Source of the DNA: Marmoricola sp. OAE513 | Lineage (GTDB): Bacteria; Actinomycetota; Actinomycetes; Propionibacteriales; Nocardioidaceae | Direction of reading: 5' to 3' | Assembly: GCF_040546585.1 (NCBI RefSeq) | Contig: NZ_JBEPOC010000001.1 | Span: 1,674,001-1,738,000 of the forward strand | Length of the DNA: 64,000 nucleotides | Shown: in pieces, positions 41,050 to 50,575 of the stretch | Numbering within the stretch: the stretch's first letter is position 1 | Layout: every line of letters begins with the position of its first letter | Position numbers and translations under genes: made by a program | Notes under the pieces: generated by a model | Seen by the model: the letters and a program-made list of their open reading frames with translations, nothing else | Databases searched by the model: none | Told to the model about the DNA's origin: nothing

Positions 41050-41707
41050 ACGCTGCCGGCAGCGGCAGTGCGAGGGCGGAGTTCAGACGCTCGAAGTACT
41101 CCGCGCGCGGAATCTCCTCCACGCCCAGCGTCGCGAGGTGGTCGGTCTGCCACTGGGTGTCGAGCACCCGCACCCCGGCGTGCTCGTCGGTGAGCAGCTC
41201 GACGAGGTGCACCAGCGCGACCTTGGACGCGTCGGTGGCACGGGAGAACATCGACTCCCCGGCGAAGAGGCCGTTGATCGCCAGCCCGTAGAGCCCGCCG
41301 ACGAGCTCGCCGTCGAGCCAGGTCTCCACCGAGTGCGCCCAGCCCATCGCGTGCAGCTGCAGGTACGCCGCCGTGATCTGCTCGTCGATCCAGACCCCGT
41401 CGCGGCCCGGGTCGGCGCAGCCGGCGAGGACGTCGGCGAACGCCTGGTTGGAAGTGACCGTGTACTTCTTCCGCGACTTGCGCAGCGACCGGGACACGAC
41501 GAGCCCGTCCAACGGCAGCACTCCGCGCCACTCGGGCGACCACCAGCCGATCTCCGAACCCGCCTCGACCGGCATCGGAAAGAGCCCGCCCCGGTACGCC
41601 GCCAGCACGGTCGAAGGGGCCAGGTCGCCGCCGATGGCGATCAGGTCGCCGGCACGCGGGCCGGGCACCGGCAGCTGCCAGTGGGTGGGTCCGGGGTCGA
41701 TCGGCAT
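41036..41707 (-). CDS. aat: Leucyl/phenylalanyl-tRNA--protein transferase
   Basis: 223 residues. Typical Aat motifs: LIAIGGDLAPSTVLAAYRGG, LFPMPVEAGSEIGWWSPEWR, the GVWIDEQITAAYLQLHAMGW helix, AHSVETWLDGELVGGLYGLA, and SMFSRATDASKVALVHLVEL. It adds Leu or Phe from tRNA to proteins with N-terminal Arg or Lys, making them N-degron substrates for ClpS/ClpAP-type proteolysis. Together with bpa in this window it belongs to the protein-turnover set. It is divergent from the EcsC-like gene, with a 29-base gap. Confidence 0.95.
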   Translation of the reverse strand: MPIDPGPTHWQLPVPGPRAGDLIAIGGDLAPSTVLAAYRGGLFPMPVEAGSEIGWWSPEWRGVLPLDGLVVSRSLRKSRKKYTVTSNQAFADVLAGCADPGRDGVWIDEQITAAYLQLHAMGWAHSVETWLDGELVGGLYGLAINGLFAGESMFSRATDASKVALVHLVELLTDEHAGVRVLDTQWQTDHLATLGVEEIPRAEYFERLNSALALPLPAAFRTP

Positions 41708-41736
41708 GCAGACATGATCCCCCTAGGCTGGAACCC

Positions 41737-42438
41737 ATGAGCACCGCCAAGAAGATCGGGGCCGTCCTGGCCCCGAAGATCCCCCAGCTCGCGCCGAACC
41801 TGTCGGCCGCCTTCGTGCACCAGGCCCTGGACAAGGCCATCGTCGGCGTCGGTCCGCTGCCCAGCGCAGCCTCGGCGGCGGACAAGCAGCTGGCTGAGAA
41901 CGACGGCGACCTCGAACGTGGCACCCACGACGTCATCGAGAACCACGTCCGGTACGCCGGGCTCCAGGGCTTCGTCACCAACATCGGCGGCCTGGTGACG
42001 ATGGCGTTCACCGTCCCCACGAACATCACCGGCCTGGCGCTCATCCAGTGCCGGATGGTCGCCGGCATCGTGCACCTGCGCGGCTACGACCTCGCCGACC
42101 CGCGCACCCGAGCAGCGATCCTGACCTGTCTGCTCGGTGAGGACCGGATCACCAAGCTGGTCAAGGACCGCACCCTGCCCGGCACGCCGATGGAGCTGGC
42201 CAGCGCGCAGGTGTTCGACTCCTCGCTCAACGCGCTGCTCGCCAACGAGGTCGCCGCCGAGCTGATCACCCGCGCCGCGGGCAAGCGCCTCGCCACCACC
42301 GTCGGACGCCGGGTGCCGGTCGTCGGCGGAGTGGTCGGTGCCGGCACCGACGCGTACGTCACCTGGAAGATCGGTCGGTACGTCGACCGCGAGTTCCTGC
42401 CGCGCAGCCCCGGCGGCAAGCGCAAGAAGCGGAAGTAG
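41737..42438 (+). CDS. EcsC family protein
   Basis: 233 residues. The EcsC-type core is visible: LQGFVTNIGGLVTMAFTVPT, NITGLALIQCRMVAGIVHLR, and the C-terminal Gly-rich segment VPVVGGVVGAGTDAYVTWKI with GRYVDREF. The hydrophobic stretches suggest membrane association without regular helices. A very basic tail (GGKRKKRK) ends the protein. EcsC proteins are widespread but functionally unclear; the name comes from a locus tied to an ABC exporter in Bacillus. TAGGCT seven bases before the ATG suggests leaderless transcription. Confidence 0.88.
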   Translation: MSTAKKIGAVLAPKIPQLAPNLSAAFVHQALDKAIVGVGPLPSAASAADKQLAENDGDLERGTHDVIENHVRYAGLQGFVTNIGGLVTMAFTVPTNITGLALIQCRMVAGIVHLRGYDLADPRTRAAILTCLLGEDRITKLVKDRTLPGTPMELASAQVFDSSLNALLANEVAAELITRAAGKRLATTVGRRVPVVGGVVGAGTDAYVTWKIGRYVDREFLPRSPGGKRKKRK

Positions 42439-42457
42439 CCCGCTCAGCCGCTCCTGC

Positions 42458-43357
42458 TCAGCTCAGCGCCGTCACCACGCGGGACACGCTCGGCTTCCCG
42501 AGAACGCCCGCCATCCAGGTGCTCGTCGCAACAAGAGCATCCAGGTCGACCCCCGTCTCCACCCCGAGTCCGCGGAACATCCAGACGAGGTCCTCGGTCG
42601 CGAGGTTCCCGGTCGCCGACTCGGCGTACGGGCAGCCACCGAGGCCGCCGGCGCTGGCGTCGAAGGTCCGGATGCCGTGCTGGTACGCCGCGTACGCGTT
42701 CGCAAGTGCCTGGCCGTAGGTGTCGTGGAAGTGCACCGCGAGCACGTCGTCGGGCAGACCGGCGGCGTTGAAGACGTCCAGCAGCGTGCCGACCTGGCCG
42801 GCCGTGCCGACGCCGATGGTGTCGCCCAGGGAGAGCTCGCTCGCGCCGAGGTCGAAGAGCCGCTTGCCGACGCCGACGACCTGGTCGACCGGGACGGCTC
42901 CCTCCCACGGGTCTCCGAAGCACATCGACACGTACGCGCGAACGTCCATGCCCGCCGCGCGGGCACGGGTGACCGTCGGCTCGAACATCGCGAACTGCTC
43001 GTCGAGACTGCGGTTGAGGTTCTTCTGCGCGAACGTCTCGGTGGCGCTGCCGAAGATCGCGATGTGCTCCAGCCCCAGCTCGAGTGCCCGGTCGAGTCCG
43101 CGCTCGTTCGGCACGAGCACCGGCAGGTGCCGACCGTCCTCTCCGAGGAGCTCCATCAGGTCACCGGCGTCGGCGAGCTGGGGGACCCACCGCGGGTGCA
43201 CGAACGAGGTGGCCTCGACGACCGGAAGGCCGGCCGCGAGCAGGCGGCCGATGAACTCGGCCTTCGCCTCGACCGGCACGATGCCCTTCTCGTTCTGGAG
43301 GCCGTCGCGCGCGCCGACCTCGTAGATCGTGACGTCCCTGGTCTGGTCGTCGGTCAC
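42458..43357 (-). CDS. Hydroxymethylglutaryl-CoA lyase
   Basis: 299 residues. It splits HMG-CoA to acetyl-CoA and acetoacetate, the last step of leucine breakdown. Seen: YEVGARDGLQNEKGIVPVEA with the catalytic Arg-Asp, EATSFVHPRWVPQLADAGDL, IAIFGSATETFAQKNLNRSL, VHFHDTYGQALANAYAAYQH (metal-binding His-x-His) and the Cys loop AGGLGGCPYA. All family residues I can check are present. Its GTG start overlaps the carboxylase alpha stop by four bases, so it is third in the methylcrotonyl-CoA carboxylase operon. Confidence 0.95.
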   Translation of the reverse strand: MTDDQTRDVTIYEVGARDGLQNEKGIVPVEAKAEFIGRLLAAGLPVVEATSFVHPRWVPQLADAGDLMELLGEDGRHLPVLVPNERGLDRALELGLEHIAIFGSATETFAQKNLNRSLDEQFAMFEPTVTRARAAGMDVRAYVSMCFGDPWEGAVPVDQVVGVGKRLFDLGASELSLGDTIGVGTAGQVGTLLDVFNAAGLPDDVLAVHFHDTYGQALANAYAAYQHGIRTFDASAGGLGGCPYAESATGNLATEDLVWMFRGLGVETGVDLDALVATSTWMAGVLGKPSVSRVVTALS

Positions 43358-45363
43358 TGCGCGTCTCCTGACGTCTCGGCAGGCTCGACGACCGCGGGTG
43401 CAGGCTCGACGATTGAGGACTCAGGCTCGACGACCGCGACCGTGAAGATCTCCTGCTTGAGCTGGACCTGACCGCCGACGCTCGCGCCGACCGCGGTGAC
43501 GGCTCCGTCGAAGGGCGCCGTCAACGCCAGCTCCATCTTCATCGCCTCGACCACGCCGAGCCGCTGCCCGGCGACGACGGTGTCCCCGACCGCCACGTCC
43601 ACCGCGAGCACGGTGCCCGGCATCGGGGAGAGAACCGACCCGTCACCGGGCCCCGACCCCGCACCGGGTGCGAACGGGTCGGGCCGCAGGAAGGTGAAGG
43701 TGTTGCCGAGGAAGACCACGTCCACCTCGCGCGGACGCACCCGGACCGCAGCCTCCCGGATCCGCCCCTCGATCTCGAGGGTGAGGAAGCCGTCCTCCCG
43801 CGAGACCAGACGGGTGGGGACGTCGCCGTACGGGCCGACGACCCGCTTCCACGACGCCGTCCACCGGGTCTCCTCGCCGTCGACGACCAACCCGATCGTG
43901 GCCGGGGCCGCCGGACCGGAGAGCCGCCAGCCGTCCGCGGTGCCGAACGGGTGCCCGGGCCGCAGGCCGATCTCGTGGTCGGCGATCGCCCAGACCGCGA
44001 ACACCGCGGCGACCCTCGCGCCGGACGGGGTGATCTCGTCCGGGTTGCGGTCGAGCCATGCGGTGTCGATCTCGCAGTCCCGGAACGCGGGGCTCGCTGC
44101 CAGCGCCCGGACGAAGCCGACGTTGGTCGTCAGGCCGAGGATCGTCGTGCCGTCGAGCGCGCCGACCAGCTGGCGTCGGGCCGCTGCGCGGTCGGGTCCG
44201 TGCGCGATCACCTTGCCGAGCATCGGGTCGTAGGAGCTGCTGACGACCTGGCCCGACACGAGCGCCACGTCGTTGCGGGCGCGCGGCGACCAGCGCACGA
44301 GCTCGGCCGTGCCCGCCTGCGGGAGGAAGCCGTTGAACGCATCCTCGGCGTACACCCTGGCCTCGATGGCGTGGCCGGTGACGGTCACGTCGTCCTGGGT
44401 CAGCGGGAGCCGTTCCCCCATGGCGACCTTGAGCTGGAGCTCGACGAGGTCGAGGCCGGTGATGGCCTCGGTGACGGGGTGCTCGACCTGGAGGCGGGTG
44501 TTCATCTCCAGGAAGTACGCCTCGTCCGCAACGTCGTCGACGAGGAACTCCACCGTGCCGGCGTTCACGTAGCCGACGTGCTTCGACAGCGCGACCGAGG
44601 ACTCGGTCAGCAGGGTGCGCATGGCGGCACTGATCGTCGGCGCCGGCGCCTCCTCAAGGACCTTCTGGTGCCGCCGTTGGGTGGAGCAGTCGCGCTCGTA
44701 GAAGTGCAGCACGTTGCCGTGGTCGTCACCCATCACCTGCACCTCGATGTGCCGACCGCGCGCGACGTACTTCTCGATGAGGATGGTGTCGTCGCCGAAG
44801 GCACTGGCGGCCTCCCGCTTCGCGGCGGCGATCGCCGCGTCCAGGTCGGCCGCGTCGTGGACGATCCGCATGCCCTTCCCGCCACCACCGGCAGCAGCCT
44901 TGACCAGCACCGGGAACGAGACGTCGGAGGCACCCGGGACGAACTCGGGGACCACCGGGACCCCGGACGCGATCGCGATCTCCCGGGCGTGGTCCTTGCG
45001 GCCCATCCGCTCCATCACGTCACCCGACGGACCGACGAACACGAGACCGGCGTCGACGACCGCCCGGGCGAACTCGGCCCTCTCGGAGAGGAAGCCGTAG
45101 CCCGGGTGGATCGCCTCGGCACCGGTGTCCGCGGCCGCCTGGAGGATCGCCGGGACCGACAGGTAGGACTCGGTCGCGACGGTGGGACCGATGAGGACCG
45201 CGGCGTCGGCGTACGCGACGTGCGGCGCCTGGCGATCGGCCTCGGAGTAGACGGCGACGGTGCGCAGGCCCATCGCGCGGGCGGTGCGCATGACGCGGAT
45301 CGCGATCTCGCCGCGGTTGGCGACGAGCAGGGTGCCGAAGGGACGTCCAGTCATCGTCATCAC
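43354..45363 (-). CDS. Methylcrotonyl-CoA (acyl-CoA) carboxylase, biotin-containing alpha subunit
   Basis: 669 residues. The biotin carboxylase part starts [20 protein letters not shown] and has the ATP-grasp loop [35 protein letters not shown] and [20 protein letters not shown]. The C-terminal biotinyl domain has the site EAMKMELAL with Lys 609. The length and operon partners (beta subunit and HMG-CoA lyase) argue for 3-methylcrotonyl-CoA rather than acetyl- or propionyl-CoA. After the biotin domain a three-fold heptapeptide VEPxxxx (21-bp DNA repeat) extends the C-terminus, which is unusual. It overlaps both neighbours by four bases. Confidence 0.93.
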   Translation of the reverse strand: MMTMTGRPFGTLLVANRGEIAIRVMRTARAMGLRTVAVYSEADRQAPHVAYADAAVLIGPTVATESYLSVPAILQAAADTGAEAIHPGYGFLSERAEFARAVVDAGLVFVGPSGDVMERMGRKDHAREIAIASGVPVVPEFVPGASDVSFPVLVKAAAGGGGKGMRIVHDAADLDAAIAAAKREAASAFGDDTILIEKYVARGRHIEVQVMGDDHGNVLHFYERDCSTQRRHQKVLEEAPAPTISAAMRTLLTESSVALSKHVGYVNAGTVEFLVDDVADEAYFLEMNTRLQVEHPVTEAITGLDLVELQLKVAMGERLPLTQDDVTVTGHAIEARVYAEDAFNGFLPQAGTAELVRWSPRARNDVALVSGQVVSSSYDPMLGKVIAHGPDRAAARRQLVGALDGTTILGLTTNVGFVRALAASPAFRDCEIDTAWLDRNPDEITPSGARVAAVFAVWAIADHEIGLRPGHPFGTADGWRLSGPAAPATIGLVVDGEETRWTASWKRVVGPYGDVPTRLVSREDGFLTLEIEGRIREAAVRVRPREVDVVFLGNTFTFLRPDPFAPGAGSGPGDGSVLSPMPGTVLAVDVAVGDTVVAGQRLGVVEAMKMELALTAPFDGAVTAVGASVGGQVQLKQEIFTVAVVEPESSIVEPAPAVVEPAETSGDAQ
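43380..43442. repeat. Three 21-bp tandem repeats inside the carboxylase alpha C-terminus
   Basis: CAGGCTCGAC recurs at 43380, 43401 and 43422, exactly 21 bases apart, with the following bases partly conserved. In frame this gives [14 protein letters not shown] and VEPAETS at the end of the protein. The unit resembles short REP-type motifs of actinobacterial genomes (impression, not checked) and adds residues beyond the normal biotinyl domain end. Confidence 0.7.
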
Positions 45364-46931
45364 ATCCGGAAGATTCCGTAGCTGGGCTTCGGCGTCGGGA
45401 CCCGGGCGGCGACGGCCAGCCCCATCCCGAGCACCCGTCGGGTGTCGACCGGGTCGATGACCCCGTCGTCCCAGAGCCGCGCGGTCGCGTAGTAAGGCGA
45501 GCCCTGCCGCTCGTACTGGTCTCGGATCGGCGCCTTGAACGCCTCCTCGTCCTCAGCCGACCAGCTCTCCCCAGCGGCCTCGATGCCATCACGCTTGACC
45601 GTCGAGAGCACGCCCGCGGCCTGCTCACCACCCATCACCGAGATGCGCGCGTTCGGCCACATCCAGAGGAACCGCGGATCGTAGGCCCGCCCGCACATGC
45701 CGTAGTTGCCGGCGCCGAACGAGCCGCCGATGACGACCGTGAACTTCGGGACCACCGAGCAGGCGACCGCGGTGACCAGCTTCGCGCCGTCGCGGGCGAT
45801 GCCGTTGTTCTCGTACTCGCGGCCGACCATGAAGCCGTTGATGTTCTGCAGGAAGACCAGCGGTACGCCGCGCTGGTTGCAGAGCTCGATGAAGTGCGCC
45901 CCCTTGAGGGCGGACTCGGAGAACAAGATGCCGTTGTTCGCCACGATGCCGACCTTGTGACCCCAGATGCGGGCGAAGCCGCAGACCAGGGTCTCGCCGT
46001 ACAGGGCCTTGAACTCGTGGAAGCGGGATCCGTCGACGATCCGGGAGATCACCTCGCGGACGTCGTACGGCGTGCGGGTGTCGGTGGGCACGACGTCGTA
46101 CAGACCTTCGGGGTCCAGCGCCGGCTCGTCGAAGTCGGCCTCGCCTGCCGCGACCTGCTCGGGCTCCGGCAGCGTGTCCACGATCGAGCGGATGATCGCC
46201 AGCGCGTGCGCGTCGTCCTCGGCCAGGTGGTCCACGACGCCGCTGCGCTTGGCGTGCACCTCGCCGCCGCCGAGCTCCTCGGCCGTGACGACCTCCCCGG
46301 TCGCGGCCTTCACCAGCGGCGGACCGCCGAGGAAGATCGTGCCCTGGTCGCGGACGATCACGCTCTCGTCGGCCATCGCCGGCACGTAGGCACCGCCTGC
46401 CGTGCAGGAACCCATCACCGCAGCGATCTGCGGGATGCCCTCGCCGGACATGTTGGCCTGGTTGAAGAAGATCCGGCCGAAGTGCTCCTTGTCTGGGAAC
46501 ACGTCGTCCTGCATCGGGAGGAACGCGCCGCCGGAGTCCACCAGGTAGATGCACGGAAGCTTGTTGGCGCGCGCGACCTCCTGGGCACGCAGGTGCTTCT
46601 TGACCGTGATCGGGTAGTAGGTGCCGCCCTTCACGGTGGCGTCGTTCGCGACCACCATGACCGGTCTGCCGGCGACCCGACCGATGCCCGTGACGATGCT
46701 GGCGCTCGGGACGGCGTTGTCGTCGCCCTCGCGGCCGTACATCCCGTAGGCCGCCAGCGGGCTCAGCTCGAGGAACGGCGAACCCGGATCGAGGAGCACG
46801 TCGACGCGGTCACGGGCGAGCAGCTTGCCGCGGTCGGTGTGCTTGCGACGAGCAGCTTCCGAGCCGCCCTGCCGCACGACAGCCAGCCGCTCGCGCAGCT
46901 CGGTCACGAGATCTCGCATCGAGGAAGTCAC
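45360..46931 (-). CDS. Methylcrotonyl-CoA (acyl-CoA) carboxylase, carboxyltransferase beta subunit
   Basis: 523 residues from a GTG. The carboxyltransferase motifs are [80 protein letters not shown] and, in the C half, [20 protein letters not shown]. The [16 protein letters not shown] and [20 protein letters not shown] stretches are characteristic of the methylcrotonyl-CoA type. It transfers the carboxyl group from biotin to 3-methylcrotonyl-CoA. It is first gene of the three-gene operon and divergent from a TetR gene, with a matching operator just upstream of its start. Confidence 0.94.
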   Translation of the reverse strand: MTSSMRDLVTELRERLAVVRQGGSEAARRKHTDRGKLLARDRVDVLLDPGSPFLELSPLAAYGMYGREGDDNAVPSASIVTGIGRVAGRPVMVVANDATVKGGTYYPITVKKHLRAQEVARANKLPCIYLVDSGGAFLPMQDDVFPDKEHFGRIFFNQANMSGEGIPQIAAVMGSCTAGGAYVPAMADESVIVRDQGTIFLGGPPLVKAATGEVVTAEELGGGEVHAKRSGVVDHLAEDDAHALAIIRSIVDTLPEPEQVAAGEADFDEPALDPEGLYDVVPTDTRTPYDVREVISRIVDGSRFHEFKALYGETLVCGFARIWGHKVGIVANNGILFSESALKGAHFIELCNQRGVPLVFLQNINGFMVGREYENNGIARDGAKLVTAVACSVVPKFTVVIGGSFGAGNYGMCGRAYDPRFLWMWPNARISVMGGEQAAGVLSTVKRDGIEAAGESWSAEDEEAFKAPIRDQYERQGSPYYATARLWDDGVIDPVDTRRVLGMGLAVAARVPTPKPSYGIFRM

Positions 46932-46948
46932 GGGGCCCAGCGTGCCAG

Positions 46949-46964
46949 GTTAACGATCATTAAC
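46949..46964 (-). promoter_or_regulatory. TetR-type operator before the carboxylase operon
   Basis: GTTAA-CGATCA-TTAAC is a perfect-arm palindrome 18 bases before the carboxylase beta start. Read on the minus strand (GTTAATGATCGTTAACC) it matches the site at 47023 at 14 of 17 positions. It is probably bound by the divergent TetR protein. Confidence 0.65.
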
Positions 46965-47022
46965 TCAAGTCGTTCGTCGAAGTTCGCCGACGGCCGCTCG
47001 ACCAGCTGCGGACCGTGGGTCG

Positions 47023-47048
47023 GTGAACGGTCGTTAACCGTTTAGAAT
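47023..47048 (+). promoter_or_regulatory. TetR gene promoter with second operator copy
   Basis: GTGAACGGTCGTTAACC (47023-47039) repeats the operator at 46949. TAGAAT (47043-47048) follows and lies exactly six bases before GTG 47055, so the TetR mRNA is probably leaderless and autoregulated. No good -35 is visible, as in many regulated promoters. Confidence 0.6.
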
Positions 47049-47054
47049 CCTCCC

Positions 47055-47603
47055 GTGACCACCCGCCGTGAGCAGATCCTCGAGACCGCGGCCGGACTCT
47101 TCGCCGAGCACGGTTTCCACGGTGTCTCGATCGCCGATCTCGGCGCTGCCTGCGGCTTCTCGGGCCCTGCGCTCTACAAGCACTTCCGCGGCAAGCAGGC
47201 GATCCTCTCCGAGATGCTGGTCTCGATCAGCGAGGAGCTTCTCCGCGAGGGACGCCAGCGCGTCCGCGACGCCGGCGACGACAAGGCGGCCCTGGAGTCG
47301 TTGATCGCGTGGCACGTCGACTTCGCCCTCCATCACAAGGCCCTGATCGTCGTGCAGGACCGGGACTGGTCGGCCCTGCCGCTCGAGGCCCGCGAGAAGG
47401 TACGCGACACCCAGCGCAAGTACGTCGAGGTCTGGGTCAAGGTGCTGCGGTCGTTGCGACCCGAGCTCGCCGCCGCGCCGGCACGCGCGACCGTCCACGC
47501 TGCTTTCGGGCTGATCAACTCCACGCCGCACAGTGCGCTCGTCTCCGACGACGCCATGCAGGAGATCCTGGCGGGGATGGCGCTGCGGGCGCTGCTCGGC
47601 TGA
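47055..47603 (+). CDS. TetR family transcriptional regulator of the carboxylase operon
   Basis: 182 residues from GTG 47055. The N-terminal HTH is typical: REQILETAAGLFAEHGFHGV, SIADLGAACGFSGPALYKHF and RGKQAILSEML. The C-terminal domain (ALESLIAWHVDFALHHKALI, VVQDRDWSALPLEAREKVRD) is that of the actinobacterial TetR proteins found next to methylcrotonyl-CoA carboxylase genes. A CoA ester of the leucine pathway is the likely inducer (inference from context). Two similar operators lie in the shared intergenic region. Confidence 0.93.
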   Translation: MTTRREQILETAAGLFAEHGFHGVSIADLGAACGFSGPALYKHFRGKQAILSEMLVSISEELLREGRQRVRDAGDDKAALESLIAWHVDFALHHKALIVVQDRDWSALPLEAREKVRDTQRKYVEVWVKVLRSLRPELAAAPARATVHAAFGLINSTPHSALVSDDAMQEILAGMALRALLG

Positions 47604-47766
47604 TCCCCTCCCACCGCTGACGAGGACTGGTACGCCCGTCCTGTCCGGTTGTGGGGAGGTTCCGAGAAGCACTGGTCTAGTTTCGGAGTTCAGGATCTCG
47701 GTGTTCCGGCGCGCGCAGCACCGGCCGGTGTCACGATTCCGGACCGCCGCTTTCTAGGAGTCCGCT

Positions 47767-50562
47767 GTGCGTCTCGCTTCTTCTCGGGAACCTCGTCGTG
47801 TTCTCACCTCCGTCCTCTCCACGCTTCTCCTCGCGCTCGCGATGCTCACGCTCGCCGCGCCGGCCGCTCGGGCCGCCACCACCGGCACGGTCTCCGGTCA
47901 GGTGACCAACTCGGTCGGGACGCCGCTCGAGGGCGCTCTCGTGGAGATCGTCGACGCTGCCGGCGGAGACGACTATTACGACGAGGCCGAGACGGACGGC
48001 ACGGGGCACTTCACCTTCAGCGGCCTGCCCGCCGGCGGCTACAAGATCTACGTCGAGGGGACCGGGCCCAACGTCGGCACCTACTACCCCAGCACCACGA
48101 GCTTCGCGAGCGCGGGCACCATCACGGTCACCGGCGGTGCGACGACCACCGCCAACGTGACGATGGTCAAGGCGTCCGGGATCACCGGCAAGGCGACGAA
48201 GGCCGCGGGTGGGGTGGCAGCCGGAGCGACCGTCGAGGTGCTCATGCCGTACGCCGGCTCCTGGTACGGGGTCGACGAGGACGAGACCGACGTCAACGGC
48301 AACTACTCCTTCAGCCGACTGCCGGCCGGTTCCTACGCGATCGCGGTCTACCTCGACGGCTACCAGCCCGAGTACTACGACGGGGTGCACACCCTGTCGG
48401 CCGCGACGCCGGTCGTGGTCGCAGTCGGCGAGACCAAGAACAACATCAACTTCCAGCTCGATGTCGGCGGCGCGATCAGCGGCACGGTCAAGGACCGCAA
48501 CGGCACCCCGGCACGGGGCCTCGGCATCCGGGTCTCCAACGAGGACGGCACCGTCGGCTACGGGCAGACCAACGCGAACGGCAACTACACCGTCAACGGT
48601 CTGCCCACCGGGACCTACAAGGTCTCCACCAGCGACACCGACCGCTACTCGCGTGCCTCGGTCAACGCCACCGTCACGGTGCCCAACACCACGGCGAACG
48701 TGAACCTGGTCGTCACCCAGCTCAGCGTGGTGACCGGAACCGTGCGCGACCACACCGGGGCCAAGGTGCCCTACGGCGACCTGACGATCTTCCAGAAGGT
48801 GGGGACCAGGTTCGAGTACTCCGACGCCTACGGCGAGGTCGACGACGGCGTCTACTCCGTGGCGCTCCCCCCGGGCACCTATCGCATCCAGGCGACCGGC
48901 TACAGCGAGGACGAGGACTACGTCGACTCGCCGACCTTCTACGGCAACGTCCCGAGCCTGGACGCTGCTACGGACATCAAGGTCAACAGCTACGAGGACA
49001 CGATCGGCGGCAAGAACATCCAGCTCCTCCAGGGCGCGACGGTGGCGGGCACGATCGACGTGCCGGCAGGCGTCGACGTCGACGAGGACGAAGGAATCCG
49101 CGTCGATGCCGTCAACGCGAGCACCGGCAAGGTCGTCGCCGGGACCTACAGCGACGGCGACTACTACGAGATCGGCGGACTTCCCGCCGGCAGCTACAAG
49201 GTGCAGTTCGCGCGCGAGGGTGCCATCAGCCCGCTGGCCGGCCAGTACTACAACGGCGTGAGCGAGAGCGCCGGGCTGGCTGCCGCGACCACCGTCACGC
49301 TCGCCAAGGGTCAGGTCCGGACCAACGTCAACGCGACGATGACCCAGGGCGCGGTGCTGACCGGCAAGGTCCTGCACGCGGACGGTGGAGCCGCTCCCGG
49401 CTGTCTCGTCCAGGTCTACACGACCGACGACCACCTCACGTCGCGCTACGCCTTCACCAAGGCCGACGGAACCTTCTCGGTCGAGGGCCTCTCCTCCGGC
49501 GACTTCGACGTCGCCGTGCACGCCGACGCGTACAACGGGGACACCGAGGAGGAAGCGATCGACAACGCCTGGAAGTGCGCCGGCGTGGCGAACCCCGGCG
49601 ACGGCAGCGTCCCGGACTCCGGCTACTACTCGGACGTCAGCGGGACCTTGTCCAACACGCAGAAGAACCTCCGGACCGTGGCCGTCGGTGCGTCCGGCAG
49701 CACGGCGATGCCGGTGGACCTCAGGTTCGGCACCCCCGCCGGGACGGTGCAGAACCTCACCGTTCCGACCATCACCGGGGCGCCGATCGTGGGCAACGAG
49801 CTGATCGCGAACCCGGGGACCTGGGACCCTGCGGACGTCGACCTGTCCTACGTCTGGCGGGTCGGTCCGTACGCCGTGGGCGGGAACGAGCCGACCTTCA
49901 CCCCCAGTCCCAGCATGGCGGGCTTGAAGGTCACCGTGCGGGTCACCGCGAGCGCCGAAGGTCTCGCGAGCAAGTCCGTCACCTCCGCGGCCACCGAGCC
50001 GATCGCGGACCAGGCGTTCGTCGAGCTCGAGAACGTCACCCTGCCGAAGATCACCGGCACCGCGAAGGTCGGGCAGGTGCTCACCGCCGGCAACGGCACC
50101 TGGACCCCGAGCGGTCCGGACCTCGCGTACACCTACCAGTGGCTCCGCAACGGCTCGCCGATCTCGGGCGCGACCAAGCAGAAGTACACCGCCGGTGCGG
50201 GTGACCTCGGAGCACAGCTGCGGGTCAAGGTGACGGCGTCGAAGCCCGGTGCGCTGAACCGGAGCAAGACCACCGCGCCCACCGCGCTGGTCAAGGCCGG
50301 GACCCTCGCCGTCAAGGGCGGCTCGGTCTCCGGCAAGACCAAGGTCGGGAAGAAGCTCCGGGCGACCCCGCCGAGCTGCACCCCGGGTGCCAAGGTCTCG
50401 TACCGGTGGCTCCGCAACGGCAGCCCGATCTCCGGCGCGACCAAGTCGGCGTACAAGGTGAAGAAGGCTGACAAGGGCAAGAAGATCAGCGTCAGGATCA
50501 CCCTGGCACGAGCTGGCTACACCACGGTGGTGAAGACCATCAAGGCCGGCAAGGTCAAGTAG
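47767..50562 (+). CDS. Large secreted protein with carboxypeptidase-regulatory-like and Ig-like repeats
   Basis: 931 residues from GTG 47767, with AGGAG 8-12 bases upstream. The signal peptide ends in AARA|ATTGT. Residues ~40-640 hold about seven Cna-B/carboxypeptidase-regulatory-like beta-sandwich repeats, each with a G-x-V/I-x-G-x-V start and a DGxGxFxFxGLPAGxYKV close (e.g. FTFSGLPAGGYKIYVEG, YSFSRLPAGSYAIAVYLDG). Residues ~640-930 hold three Ig-like units with the phrase YQWLRNGSPISGATK. The C-terminus is very Lys-rich. There is no LPxTG motif or membrane anchor, so it is released or held by charge. The role may be adhesion or surface structure. It has a strong terminator. Confidence 0.87.
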   Translation: MRLASSREPRRVLTSVLSTLLLALAMLTLAAPAARAATTGTVSGQVTNSVGTPLEGALVEIVDAAGGDDYYDEAETDGTGHFTFSGLPAGGYKIYVEGTGPNVGTYYPSTTSFASAGTITVTGGATTTANVTMVKASGITGKATKAAGGVAAGATVEVLMPYAGSWYGVDEDETDVNGNYSFSRLPAGSYAIAVYLDGYQPEYYDGVHTLSAATPVVVAVGETKNNINFQLDVGGAISGTVKDRNGTPARGLGIRVSNEDGTVGYGQTNANGNYTVNGLPTGTYKVSTSDTDRYSRASVNATVTVPNTTANVNLVVTQLSVVTGTVRDHTGAKVPYGDLTIFQKVGTRFEYSDAYGEVDDGVYSVALPPGTYRIQATGYSEDEDYVDSPTFYGNVPSLDAATDIKVNSYEDTIGGKNIQLLQGATVAGTIDVPAGVDVDEDEGIRVDAVNASTGKVVAGTYSDGDYYEIGGLPAGSYKVQFAREGAISPLAGQYYNGVSESAGLAAATTVTLAKGQVRTNVNATMTQGAVLTGKVLHADGGAAPGCLVQVYTTDDHLTSRYAFTKADGTFSVEGLSSGDFDVAVHADAYNGDTEEEAIDNAWKCAGVANPGDGSVPDSGYYSDVSGTLSNTQKNLRTVAVGASGSTAMPVDLRFGTPAGTVQNLTVPTITGAPIVGNELIANPGTWDPADVDLSYVWRVGPYAVGGNEPTFTPSPSMAGLKVTVRVTASAEGLASKSVTSAATEPIADQAFVELENVTLPKITGTAKVGQVLTAGNGTWTPSGPDLAYTYQWLRNGSPISGATKQKYTAGAGDLGAQLRVKVTASKPGALNRSKTTAPTALVKAGTLAVKGGSVSGKTKVGKKLRATPPSCTPGAKVSYRWLRNGSPISGATKSAYKVKKADKGKKISVRITLARAGYTTVVKTIKAGKVK

Positions 50563-50575
50563 TCACGATCCATCA

